Of a stretch of DNA of 37,818 nt, positions 1 through 9,035 are shown piece by piece (positions within the stretch are counted from its first letter, which is position 1; every line of letters begins with the position of its first letter). A model generated the notes under the pieces. It made no database searches and had not been told where the DNA came from. It was given only the letters and a program-made list of their open reading frames with translations. The stretch lies in contig JADFHP010000011.1 of assembly GCA_022567135.1 (NCBI GenBank), positions 1 through 37,818 of the forward strand. Direction: 5' to 3'. Source of the DNA: Chloroflexota bacterium. Lineage in GTDB: Bacteria; Chloroflexota; Dehalococcoidia; Lucifugimonadales; Lucifugimonadaceae. The position numbers and the translations under genes are program-made.

Positions 1-1
1 C

Positions 2-442
2 ATCCTCTGGGAGGGCCACTGCTCGGTCCATACCCGATTTACCGCCGCTCAGATCGCTGACGCTCGCAAGAGCTACCCAGGCGTGCAGGTAATCGTCCAT
101 CCCGAGTGCACCCGGGAGACAGTGGATGCCGCCGACTACTCCGGATCGACCGAGACGATCGTCCGGATGGTCACTGACGCGCCCGCCGGCTCGGCGTGGG
201 GCATCGGGACGGAGATCAACCTGGTCAACCGGCTGGCCCAGGAGAATCCGGACAAGAAAGTCTTCTGCCTGGACCCGATAGTCTGCCCCTGCGCAACGAT
301 GTACCGCGTGCATCCCGCTTACCTGCTCTGGGTGCTCGAAGGCCTGCGGAGCGGCATCATCATCAACCGGATACAGGTGCCGCAAGAGATCGCGGTGGAC
401 GCCCGGGTTGCGCTCGAGCGCATGCTGGACCTGCAGGCCTAG
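2..442 (+). CDS. nadA: Quinolinate synthase NadA, C-terminal part (5' end outside window)
   Basis: Frame reads ILWEGHCSVHTRFTAAQIADARKSYPGVQVIVHPEC...GTEINLVNRLAQENPDKKVFCLDPIVCPCATMYRVHPAYLLWVLE, with NadA motifs VHxRF, VHPEC, GTE and C-P-C-ATM. Confidence 0.95.
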   Translation: MLWEGHCSVHTRFTAAQIADARKSYPGVQVIVHPECTRETVDAADYSGSTETIVRMVTDAPAGSAWGIGTEINLVNRLAQENPDKKVFCLDPIVCPCATMYRVHPAYLLWVLEGLRSGIIINRIQVPQEIAVDARVALERMLDLQA

Positions 443-461
443 CAGAATACCGGCCCAGCAA

Positions 462-1313
462 GTGGCGATACCGAGAGTAGAGCTTGAACGCGCCATCGAC
501 GCGGCCCTCACCGAAGACCTGGCACTTGGCGACCCGACCACCGATGCGCTTATCCCGCACGAGCGGCAGGGGAGGGCGACGATGGTTGCCCGCGAGCCCG
601 GCATCGCCTGTGGCGTCGACGTTGCCGCTAACGTATTTCAACGGGTCGACCCCACCCTCAGCGTTACACCACTGGTGGGCGATGGACAGACGCTGGAAGC
701 CGGCGGCCTGATGCTTTCGGTGGAGGGCGCCTTCGGCTCAATACTGAGGGCGGAGCGCACCGCGGTGAACTTCGCCCAGCGAATGAGCGGCATCGCAACG
801 CTGACCGCACAGTACGTAAAAGCGGTTGAGGGCACCTCCACGACGATCGTCGATACGCGCAAGACCGCGCCCGGCCTGCGTGTCCTGGACAAGCACGCCG
901 TCGCTTCTGGCGGCGGCCGCAACCACCGGCAGGCGCTTGGGGACGGCGTGCTGATCAAGGACAACCACATCGACGCCCTGCGCGCCGAGGGGATGTCGAT
1001 TGGCGAGATCGTCACCAGGGCGCGGGAGAACGCTCCCCACACGATCAAGATCGAAGTCGAGGTACAGAGCCTCGCCGAAGCGCGGGATGCCATGGACGGC
1101 AAGCCGGACATCCTGCTGCTCGACAATATGACCCCGGACGATATGCGGAAGGTAGTGGACCTGATCGATGGCCGCGCTCTCACAGAGGCATCCGGCGGGA
1201 TCACTCTGGAGACCGTGGCCGGGGTGGCGGCAACAGGCGTCGACCTGATCTCAATTGGCGCCCTCACGCACTCGCCCCGGGCGCTCGACATCAGCCTGGA
1301 CTACTCGGGTTGA
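462..1313 (+). CDS. nadC: Nicotinate-nucleotide pyrophosphorylase (carboxylating) NadC; probable GTG start at 462 inside the 408..1313 ORF
   Basis: VDTRKTAPGLRVLDKHAVASGGGRNHR, LIKDNHI, IEVEVQSLAEA, LLLDNM, EASGGI, SIGALTHS are NadC signatures; adjacent to nadA. Confidence 0.95.
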   Translation: MAIPRVELERAIDAALTEDLALGDPTTDALIPHERQGRATMVAREPGIACGVDVAANVFQRVDPTLSVTPLVGDGQTLEAGGLMLSVEGAFGSILRAERTAVNFAQRMSGIATLTAQYVKAVEGTSTTIVDTRKTAPGLRVLDKHAVASGGGRNHRQALGDGVLIKDNHIDALRAEGMSIGEIVTRARENAPHTIKIEVEVQSLAEARDAMDGKPDILLLDNMTPDDMRKVVDLIDGRALTEASGGITLETVAGVAATGVDLISIGALTHSPRALDISLDYSG

Positions 1314-1429
1314 ACCGATAATCGAACTACCATTGGGGGCATCTGAGTTTTATCGGCCTGAATCGGATGCCGGACCGGGCGTCCGTCAGGGCGCGTCTGG
1401 GAAGAGCGTGGTAGCAAAGGACCGGGCAG

Positions 1430-2860
1430 TTGCGGAAACTTCGCGTCATGTGGACAGCGTTCGGCCTGTTGGCGCTGGCCGCAATAGCCTGTAGTTCCTC
1501 AACGTCCGCCGTCGCCACGTCGACGCCGCAGACGAACCCAACGGCCACACCCGTCCGTTCTAGTGCCTCCGACTCAGTGCCAACGTTGACGCCCACGCCC
1601 ACACTGGCGCCAACGTCAACTCCGGCGCCGGTGCAACAGGCATCCCCCACGCCGGTCATCGACGTCGCCGGCGATGTGACGAACCGTATCGTCTTCGTAA
1701 GCCCCGACTCGCAGATCTACACAGTCAAGCCGGACGGCAGCGGCCAGATTCGCGTTAGTCCGGAGCGGGGTACCTTTGGGCAGGGGGCGCAGGTGCCCGG
1801 CTACACCTGGCCCGGCTGGTCCCCCGATGGCACGACCATTCTCTATTCGGCAGCATTGCCCCTGGCGATAAGCAACAGTCCGTATATCCTGCTTGCCTCC
1901 GCCGCGGACGGCTCGTCGGCTGATTCGCCCGACGTTCTCTACCAGAACGAGCCAGGGACGGGATTGATCGTGGCGGGCGGCCCGCACTACGGAGTATGGT
2001 CGCCGGACAGTGAAAAGGTCGCGTCAATCGTATCGACGCCGGATGGACTGGCCGTCATCCTGGCAGATACGGTAAACGAGCGGGCTTTCCCGTTAGTGCC
2101 GGGAGCGCCCCTGTACCTTGGCTGGTCCCCGGACTCCAGCCAACTCCTCGTACACGTCGGGGACCGCCTGCTCCGTTTCGACGCCCCATTTACCTCTGTG
2201 AGCGCGGCGCTCGATGGTGGCTCGATGAGATACTTTGCGCCCACGTACGCGCCGAACGACCGCAGGGCCGCATTCCTGGTGGATGGCCAGGACGGCACGA
2301 CGCTCTTCGTGCAGGACCAGGATGATGGGACGCTGACGCCACTGACGGACATCGAAGCGGTGGGATGGTTCCGCTGGGCGCCGGACGGCGAATCGCTGGC
2401 GGTGCTGAAGGGCAATCCGCTTGCCAACGAGTCGACCATCTGGCGCATCGCGGCCGACGGCTCTTCCGAGGAGCTGCTGGCATCTGGCCGGTATCTCATG
2501 CTCATGTGGTCACCCGATGGCAAAAAGATGCTGCTGGCGCAACGCAGTGGCGAGATCACGAGCCGCTTCCTGTGGTCCGTGATGGATCTCGCAACGAAGG
2601 AGATCACCGATATGATCGAGTTCACTCCCAGCGGGGAGATCGAGCAACTCCACCTGTTCTTCGATCAGTACTCGGCGTCTCACACCTTCTGGTCGCCGGA
2701 CAGCAGCTCGATCGTGTTCACCGGCCTGCTGCACGAGCCGCTATCGCGCCAGGAAGACCGGGCGCGTGGCGACGATACGGTGTGGGTCGTGAAGGTCGAT
2801 GGCTCGGAGCCGCCGAGAGCGGTGGCAGACGGCTTCCTGGCGTTCTGGTCGCCCAAGTAA
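1430..2860 (+). CDS. Putative lipoprotein with TolB/PD40-like beta-propeller
   Basis: N-terminal lipobox LLALAAIACSS, Thr/Pro-rich linker TPTPTLAPTSTPAP, repeated W-SPDG/WSPDS blades. Confidence 0.8.
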   Translation: MRKLRVMWTAFGLLALAAIACSSSTSAVATSTPQTNPTATPVRSSASDSVPTLTPTPTLAPTSTPAPVQQASPTPVIDVAGDVTNRIVFVSPDSQIYTVKPDGSGQIRVSPERGTFGQGAQVPGYTWPGWSPDGTTILYSAALPLAISNSPYILLASAADGSSADSPDVLYQNEPGTGLIVAGGPHYGVWSPDSEKVASIVSTPDGLAVILADTVNERAFPLVPGAPLYLGWSPDSSQLLVHVGDRLLRFDAPFTSVSAALDGGSMRYFAPTYAPNDRRAAFLVDGQDGTTLFVQDQDDGTLTPLTDIEAVGWFRWAPDGESLAVLKGNPLANESTIWRIAADGSSEELLASGRYLMLMWSPDGKKMLLAQRSGEITSRFLWSVMDLATKEITDMIEFTPSGEIEQLHLFFDQYSASHTFWSPDSSSIVFTGLLHEPLSRQEDRARGDDTVWVVKVDGSEPPRAVADGFLAFWSPK

Positions 2861-2981
2861 CTCCCTACCCCAACAACCCTCGTGCCGTCGTCTACCACAA
2901 CGACCCATCCATAACCCCGTAGGGGAGGGGCTCGCCCTCCCGAGCGTCGCCTTCTGGTCGCCTAAGTAACTCTCAGATCCC

Positions 2982-3058
2982 GGTAGACGAGGGGCTTGCC
3001 CCTCCCGAGCGTCGCGGACCTGCGACGTGGGATGTGCGGGGCAAGCCCCGCCGCTACC
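2982..3058. repeat. GC-rich intergenic inverted-repeat element with nested hairpins; partial second copy at 2917..2950
   Basis: Left end GGTAGACGAGGGGCTTGCCCC, right end (reverse complement) GGTAGCGGCGGGGCTTGCCCC; inner CGTCGC-ggacct-GCGACG stem and GCGGGGC-aa-GCCCCGC hairpin. Confidence 0.65.
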
Positions 3059-3081
3059 AGGCTGGTTCCGAGTTCCAGCCC

Positions 3082-3558
3082 CTAATCAGCACCCCGTCGC
3101 GGCGTATTGCGTTCCTGGCTATCCAGGATGATCGTGACAGGGCCGTCGTTGACCAGCTCCACCTGCATATAGGCGCCAAACAGGCCCGTCTCGGCGCGAA
3201 CGCCGCGATCCCTGAACGCTCCGACTACCCGATCGAACATCGGCCCGGACACCTCGCCCGGCGCCGCGGCCATGAAGCTGGGCCTGCGGCCCTTGCGCGT
3301 CGACGCGTAGAGGGTGAACTGGCTGACGAGCAGCACTGACCCTTCGATGTCTAAGACCGAGCGCTCGAAGCCGTGCTCTTCGCCCTCGTGCGGGAACAGG
3401 CGCATGTTGACCGTCTTATCGACGATGTAGTCGATGTCCTGCTGCTCGTCATCGTGTGTGACGCCGAGCAGGACCGTCAGGCCGCGTTCGGTCGAGCCGG
3501 TGATATCGCCATCTACGGAGACACTGGAGCGTGATACACGCTGGATGACTGCGCGCAC
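3082..3558 (-). CDS. dtd: D-aminoacyl-tRNA deacylase
   Basis: MRAVIQRVSRSSVSVDG...LLVSQFTLYASTRKGRRPSF...FGAYMQVELVNDGPVTIILDS; Dtd motifs SQFTLYA and VNDGPVTI. Confidence 0.96.
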   Translation of the reverse strand: MRAVIQRVSRSSVSVDGDITGSTERGLTVLLGVTHDDEQQDIDYIVDKTVNMRLFPHEGEEHGFERSVLDIEGSVLLVSQFTLYASTRKGRRPSFMAAAPGEVSGPMFDRVVGAFRDRGVRAETGLFGAYMQVELVNDGPVTIILDSQERNTPRRGAD

Positions 3559-3573
3559 GGTTAGCCTGCGGCG

Positions 3574-3948
3574 CTAGTGGCTGTTGGTCGAGCCGCCGTT
3601 GGACTGCGCCTTGCTTCCCGAAGAGCCGGAAGCGGAACTTGAGCTGGACTTCGAGTCCGATTTGGAGTCCGAGCCAGAACTTGAAGAAGACTTGTCCGAC
3701 GATTCCTTCTTGCCCGATTTAGAGCCCCCGTCAGACTCCGCCTTCGAGCCGTTGGCTGAAGCATGGGATGACGAGGAGTTGTCTTTGCGGTACCAGCCAC
3801 TGCCCTTGAAGTGGAGGGCGGCTGCGGAGATCTTGCGCTGAGAGGCAGAGCCGCATGCGGGGCAGGCGGCCCCAGGGGCATCGTTAAAGCCCTGGACCAC
3901 CTCGAATTCGTGGCCGTTTTTCTCGCATCGGTAGTCGTAAGTGGGCAA
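3574..3948 (-). CDS. FmdB-family zinc ribbon protein with long Ser-rich tail
   Basis: MPTYDYRCEKNGHEFEVVQ...CPACGSASQRKIS...FKGSGWYRKD is the FmdB/CxxC_CxxC_SSSS pattern, followed by about 70 residues of low-complexity Ser/Lys/Asp. Confidence 0.88.
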   Translation of the reverse strand: MPTYDYRCEKNGHEFEVVQGFNDAPGAACPACGSASQRKISAAALHFKGSGWYRKDNSSSSHASANGSKAESDGGSKSGKKESSDKSSSSSGSDSKSDSKSSSSSASGSSGSKAQSNGGSTNSH

Positions 3949-4165
3949 GGAGGGGGTCTCCGGGATTCTGGGGATATGAACACCGCATGATGCGCTGGCG
4001 CGCGCGGGATTCGATTGCTAACAACCTATCAAAGCTAGCAAGTGGGTGCTGCGGCTGTCAATTTGGGGGGGGCACGCGTGTGAGTAGGTTCGTTCGTAGA
4101 TTCAAGAACGGCTGTCAGCGGAGATTGACCCCAGAATTCCTTCTTCTGAAGCTGAATCCTCAAGT

Positions 4166-4185
4166 GCGGGGGCTTTAGCCCCCGC
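4166..4185. repeat. Perfect palindromic hairpin GCGGGGGCTTTAGCCCCCGC
   Basis: 9-bp perfect stem with TT at the centre (or 8-bp stem with 4-nt loop), intergenic. Confidence 0.6.
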
Positions 4186-4230
4186 CTTCTCGCGTCTGCT
4201 AATATCCGTCACCTGGACGGAGGCGTGGGA

Positions 4231-4530
4231 ATGGCTCAACTAACGCGTGTGCAACGCGCTGGATTCAACACATATATAGAGCAATACAACCGATTCGATC
4301 TTGACCTGGGCATAACGATTCTCTCAACGTACGAGGCTCTCGCAGGGCCGAACGGTACCCAGGCAGACGGGCAAGATCGGCTCTTCGAATTGATCAAGGT
4401 CTACGAATCAGACCGGCAGGGTGTCCTGATCCAGATGCGTGAGGACCACAACCCACTGGTCATCAACCCTCTGAATTTCCTGTTGGGGCTTCGCGGCTGG
4501 ATTGAGACTCATGGGCCAGCGCCAGAGTAA
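4231..4530 (+). CDS. Hypothetical protein, about 99 aa
   Basis: ATG at 4231 preceded by GGAGG at 4219..4223 with 7-nt spacing; ordinary amino-acid composition; no family recognised. Confidence 0.5.
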   Translation: MAQLTRVQRAGFNTYIEQYNRFDLDLGITILSTYEALAGPNGTQADGQDRLFELIKVYESDRQGVLIQMREDHNPLVINPLNFLLGLRGWIETHGPAPE

Positions 4531-4618
4531 CCAATCCTCCATGCGTGGCTTTTGTGTGCCAGGCCCGTAACTGCCGTTTGCGTTTGGTGCCAATTGAACC
4601 GTGTGCAAGACTGCCTGC

Positions 4619-5151
4619 ATGTCAAACACACCTGTCGATCAAGCAGAACCAATCGAACGCCGGTGGCCGGAAACCTATGCGACCGATGAGCTCACGCTGG
4701 AGTGGGAATTCCTGACGTTCCTGCGCATCACCGCGGTGAACAAGATTGCGGGATTGACGCCAGAGCAAGCAGCCGCGAGGCCTCTGTCCACGTCGCCGCT
4801 CTCAAGTCTCACAGGCGTGATCAAGCACCTGACCGCGGTCGAGCGGTTCTGGATTTCCATTGTCGGAGGCGGCGCTGATTTGCCTGATTTCTGGGACGAT
4901 CCTGACGAGGAGATCGACTGGCGAATAACCGATACAGATACACCGGCGGCCGCTGTGGCGGCTTATCGCGCCGAATGGGAGCTTTCGGGGCAGGCCATCG
5001 CAGGAATGTCGGGGGATGACAAGACCCGCGGTCACGATGGCCGCAAGGAAACTATTCGCTGGATACTGACCATCTCATGCAGGAAGCGGCCCGGCACGTC
5101 GGGCACATGGACGTCCTTCGGGAACGGGCGGACGGTGAGCGCGGCGAGTAG
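4619..5151 (+). pseudogene. DinB/DUF664-like protein with apparent 1-nt deletion near 5069..5072
   Basis: Frame 1 reads ...LSSLTGVIKHLTAVERFWISIVGG...KETIRWILT. The next frame from 5071 continues as HLMQEAARHVGHMDVLRERADGERGE*, the expected family C-terminus. The predicted ORF instead runs into antisense purL. Confidence 0.7.
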
Positions 5152-5167
5152 ATACGCCGCCGGAGGA

Positions 5168-7405
5168 TCACCCCGCCAGCGCGCGCAGCAGGCCGTTGTC
5201 CCACGCGTCGGCGGCTTCTGCCAGCGCGATGTCGAACGCCCCAGAAAACGCGACGCGGTCGCCGCCGGTGGAGCCGAGCCGCAGCAACGGGACATCGTGG
5301 GTGGCGGCGATGGCCTCGAACTTTTCCGTGTTGTCCGGCCGCACGGAGGCGACGATGCGCGACTGCCCCTCGCCGAACAGCGCCGCATCCCAGCGGCCGT
5401 TGATCTCGCGAACGATTACTGCGCCGACCCCGCCGATGATCGCCGACTCTGCGACGGTGACGGCCAGCCCGCCGTCTGAGCAGTCGTGCGCCGACTGCAG
5501 CAGCCCTTCCTCGATGGCTGCGATGCATGCCGCCTGGACCCTCGTCTCAAGGCCGAGGTCGATGAACGGCGAGCCTTCGACGCGGTCATGTAGCAGCGAC
5601 AAGAACTCGGAGCCGGCAAGAGTTTCGGGGTCGGAATCAATCGAATCGACGCCAAGCAGGTATATCGCGTCGCCTGCCGTCTTGAACCCGGCGGTGCAGT
5701 GGATGGAGGCTTCTTCCAGCTTGCCCAGCGTGCCGATTACCGGCGTGGGGTAGATGGCGGTCCCTGCGCCCTCGTTGTAGAGGCTCACGTTGCCGCTGAT
5801 GATGGGGATTCCAAACGCATCGCATGCTTCTTTGATCCCCCTGACGGCCTCGGTCAACTGGTACTGGACGTCGGGCCGGTCAGGGTTGCCGAAGTTGAGG
5901 CAGTCGCTGGCGGCGAGCGGCCTTGCCCCAACGACCGCCATGTTGCGGCAGGCCTCCGCAACGGCAATGGCGCCGCCGTCATAAGGCGACAGGTACGTGT
6001 ACCGGCCATTACCGTCCGTGGCAAGTGCGATGCCCGTCTGCGTGCCCCTGAGCCGCATTACCGCCGCATCGCCGCCGGGCGCGACGACGGTGTTCGTCTG
6101 GACCTGGTGGTCGTACTGCCGGAACACCGGAAGCCTGGAGGCTATGTTGGGCGAGCCGAGCAACTGCAGCAGGACATCGCCCGCGGGCCGGTCGGGGAGG
6201 GCGAGGTTGCCGAAGTCAGCCGACTGAAGTTCGTCCAGCCACGCCGGTTTCGATGCACTGAACGTGTATTCCGGTGGGTCGGTGAGCGTACGGACCGGGG
6301 TAGAGCTGATCTGCTGGCCACCGTCGAAAATCTCGACGGTCCCGCCCTCGATAAATTCGCCGATCGGCACGGCCCAGAGGTCCCAGCGGTCGAAGATCTC
6401 CTTCACCTCCGGCTCGCCGCCGGGCGCCACTACAAGCAGCATTCGCTCCTGGGACTCCGAGAGCATGACTTCATAGGGGGTCATGCCGTCTTCCCGACGC
6501 GGGACCTTCGCGACGTCCAGCCGCAGACCCATCCCGCCGCGCTCCGCGCACTCGATTGCGGCGCTCGTCAGCCCCGCCGCGCCCAGGTCCTGCAACCCCA
6601 CAACCGCCTCCAGTTTCACGGCTTCAAGGCAGGCTTCGATCAGGACTTTTTCCAGGAACGGATTGCCGACCTGCACGGTCGACCTGAGTTCCGCCTTCTC
6701 TTCGAACGTTCGCGAGGCGAGGCCGGAGGCGCCGTGTATGCCGTCCCGTCCGGTGTCGGCGCCTACCAGCATCAGGATGTCGCCCGTATCGCGAGGCGAG
6801 GCGCTGACTATCCGGCCATCCTCGATGAGGCCCACGCACATGGCGTTGACCAGCGGGTTCTCAGAATAGGAGTCGGCGAATACGACCTCGCCACCGACGT
6901 TCGGAACGCCGATGCAGTTTCCGTAGGCGGATATGCCGCCCACCACACCGTTGAACAGGTAGCGGTTCCGCGGCGTGTCGAGGGGGCCGAAGCGCAGGGA
7001 GTTGAGGAGCGCGATGGGGCGCGCTCCCATCGCGAATATGTCCCGGACGATGCCGCCGACGCCGGTGGCCGCGCCTTCGTGTGGTTCGATGGCCGACGGG
7101 TGGTTGTGCGATTCGATCTTGAAGGCAATGGCGAGGCCATCGCCGATGTCTACGACGCCGGCGTTCTCAGAGCCGGCGCCGACGAGCAGGTTGGGGCTGG
7201 AGTCGGGCAGCGTCCTGAGGAGCGGCTTCGAGTGCTTGTAGCCGCAGTGCTCGCTCCAGAGCGCGCCGAAGAGGCCAAGCTCCAGAGGATTCGGCTCACG
7301 CTCGAGCCGCTCTACGATGGTCTCGTACTCCTCGCGGGAAAGCGCAATCTCATCGAGTGTTTCCTGAGTTACGGGGCTCACCGGCAACTGGACCTCACGT
7401 TTCAC
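5168..7405 (-). CDS. purL: Phosphoribosylformylglycinamidine synthase subunit PurL (ORF extends to 7477; GTG at 7405 more likely)
   Basis: GLFGALWSEHCGYKHSKP, KIESHNHPSAIEPHEGAATGVGGIVRDIFAMGARPIA, GVVGGISAYGNCIGVPNVGGE, HDCSDGGLAVTVAE. Confidence 0.97.
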   Translation of the reverse strand: MKREVQLPVSPVTQETLDEIALSREEYETIVERLEREPNPLELGLFGALWSEHCGYKHSKPLLRTLPDSSPNLLVGAGSENAGVVDIGDGLAIAFKIESHNHPSAIEPHEGAATGVGGIVRDIFAMGARPIALLNSLRFGPLDTPRNRYLFNGVVGGISAYGNCIGVPNVGGEVVFADSYSENPLVNAMCVGLIEDGRIVSASPRDTGDILMLVGADTGRDGIHGASGLASRTFEEKAELRSTVQVGNPFLEKVLIEACLEAVKLEAVVGLQDLGAAGLTSAAIECAERGGMGLRLDVAKVPRREDGMTPYEVMLSESQERMLLVVAPGGEPEVKEIFDRWDLWAVPIGEFIEGGTVEIFDGGQQISSTPVRTLTDPPEYTFSASKPAWLDELQSADFGNLALPDRPAGDVLLQLLGSPNIASRLPVFRQYDHQVQTNTVVAPGGDAAVMRLRGTQTGIALATDGNGRYTYLSPYDGGAIAVAEACRNMAVVGARPLAASDCLNFGNPDRPDVQYQLTEAVRGIKEACDAFGIPIISGNVSLYNEGAGTAIYPTPVIGTLGKLEEASIHCTAGFKTAGDAIYLLGVDSIDSDPETLAGSEFLSLLHDRVEGSPFIDLGLETRVQAACIAAIEEGLLQSAHDCSDGGLAVTVAESAIIGGVGAVIVREINGRWDAALFGEGQSRIVASVRPDNTEKFEAIAATHDVPLLRLGSTGGDRVAFSGAFDIALAEAADAWDNGLLRALAG

Positions 7406-7628
7406 CAATAACGCGCCCAATCGGCGCGCACAAGAAACCCGTCCCCAACCTGGGGCGCATGTTTCAGAATAAGTCATACGGGCGACCCGGGCCGCGGCGC
7501 CTCGTGGAAGCCCGTGTCAATCACCTGTGGGCCACCTGGGGATCACCCATACAGGGGAGGGGAATTCGTAAAATCCCCTTCAGACGCGCGAAACTGAGCA
7601 GGCGCGCGACGCCGGGACTGGAATATTC

Positions 7629-8933
7629 ATGGCGCAGGAACCGATGAATACCGATTCAGCCGCGGGGAGGCCGCCTTCCCGGGGGATGAAAATCGGCTTC
7701 TTACTGGCCGGGTCTCCGGAGAAGGCGCGCGTGTACGCGGTCCTCGCTGCTCTGCCGCTCCTGGATGGCGTGAGCACCGTCCGACTGGCCTGGTCAGATG
7801 CGTCGCAGGCTGAGTTCTCCGCCCTGTCCAGCTTCTCCGCGTCACCCGGCGAGCTGATCGACCGGCTGACAGACGAGTTGTTGCATCTTCCGGGATTCCG
7901 CGTCGAGATCCAGGGCGTCACTCGCGTGCCGTATCCGGTACTGGTGTTCCGGGCCGAGCCTGGCGCAATGGACCGTGACGCCGTTGGGCGAAGGTCCCGG
8001 GCCCGTTCGAGTCTTGCGGAGCAGGAGCAGGCCCAGCGCGGGGCGGCGCAAATAGAACGGCAGGAGACCGGGGTCAAGCCCGGAAGGACGCCCGGCGCCG
8101 GGAACATCGACGATCATGAAGACGCTCCACAGGGGGACCCGGCGGCAAGAGAAACGCCTATGGAGACGGCGTGGGCGCCCGGAAGCATCGCTTCTACGGT
8201 CCGAGAACCGGGGTTTGAAAACGTGATTCCCCGCCTGCATCCTGCCCCGCGGCCGCGGAAAGACCCCATCGAACCAGTAGTCAGATCGCACTATCCGCGT
8301 CCCTCGCCGGTCAACGCCGACGGTGATACAGACCCGGGCATGCTGGCCGTAGACTGGCTCATAGAGGTATCCGAAGAGACCGGCCTTCCGGCCTCGGCGG
8401 AGAGCGATGAGAGCGTGCCGCATCCGCCTCAGGCGGACGAAACGATAGGCACGATCGTGCTGGGGCCGGACGAGTTGCCCGAAGGTGAGGACGCACCGTG
8501 GCAGGTTCTCGTATCGGAGTTCTACCCGGACATCGGAGACCCCGATCAGTTGGGCGGGCAAATGGACGCAGCTGGTCCAACTGCCGGGCGGGATCCTGGA
8601 GCGGTTGAGCAGGAAGAAGTGGCCTGGCGGAAGCTCATGGTCGGTGCCAGGTCGGTCGCGACTGGCAACCGGCCACGGCGCGAGTCGCTGTGGAGCCGGG
8701 TGATGAACGCCCTGTTCGGTGAGACCGGCCCAGACAGGCCGGACACACCCGGCGCACCGGATACACCGGATATGCCGGATACCCCTGACGCGGATGGAGC
8801 GGACGAATCTGACGATGCCCTCGCCTCCGCCTCAATCCTCCGCAGGCGGACCCACGACGATTCACTGAGACCGGCGAACCCGGATCTGGACGAGGAACGG
8901 GAAAAGGCGGAAGACGATGACTCCCCCATGTGA
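7629..8933 (+). CDS. Hypothetical low-complexity, acidic C-terminal protein
   Basis: Long ORF with no recognised domain; C-terminal PDTPGAPDTPDMPDTPDADG repeat; ends before tRNA-Leu. Confidence 0.6.
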   Translation: MAQEPMNTDSAAGRPPSRGMKIGFLLAGSPEKARVYAVLAALPLLDGVSTVRLAWSDASQAEFSALSSFSASPGELIDRLTDELLHLPGFRVEIQGVTRVPYPVLVFRAEPGAMDRDAVGRRSRARSSLAEQEQAQRGAAQIERQETGVKPGRTPGAGNIDDHEDAPQGDPAARETPMETAWAPGSIASTVREPGFENVIPRLHPAPRPRKDPIEPVVRSHYPRPSPVNADGDTDPGMLAVDWLIEVSEETGLPASAESDESVPHPPQADETIGTIVLGPDELPEGEDAPWQVLVSEFYPDIGDPDQLGGQMDAAGPTAGRDPGAVEQEEVAWRKLMVGARSVATGNRPRRESLWSRVMNALFGETGPDRPDTPGAPDTPDMPDTPDADGADESDDALASASILRRRTHDDSLRPANPDLDEEREKAEDDDSPM

Positions 8934-9035
8934 TTCCAGACGAGGGTAAGTCCCGGCGCGCTCCCACCACTTCCGCCGGTACCATAGTAATTGGCGCGGT
9001 CCGCTTGAGGCGGATGGGGCAGCGGCCGCACACGA

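Noticed and set aside
3584-3841. Acidic plus-strand ORF (LELDFESDLESEPELEEDLSDD...)
   Set aside because: Mirror of the Ser-rich codons of the FmdB gene on the opposite strand.
5699-7411. 570-aa plus-strand ORF opposite purL
   Set aside because: Antisense shadow ORF in high-GC DNA; no domain signal, while purL on the minus strand is unmistakable.
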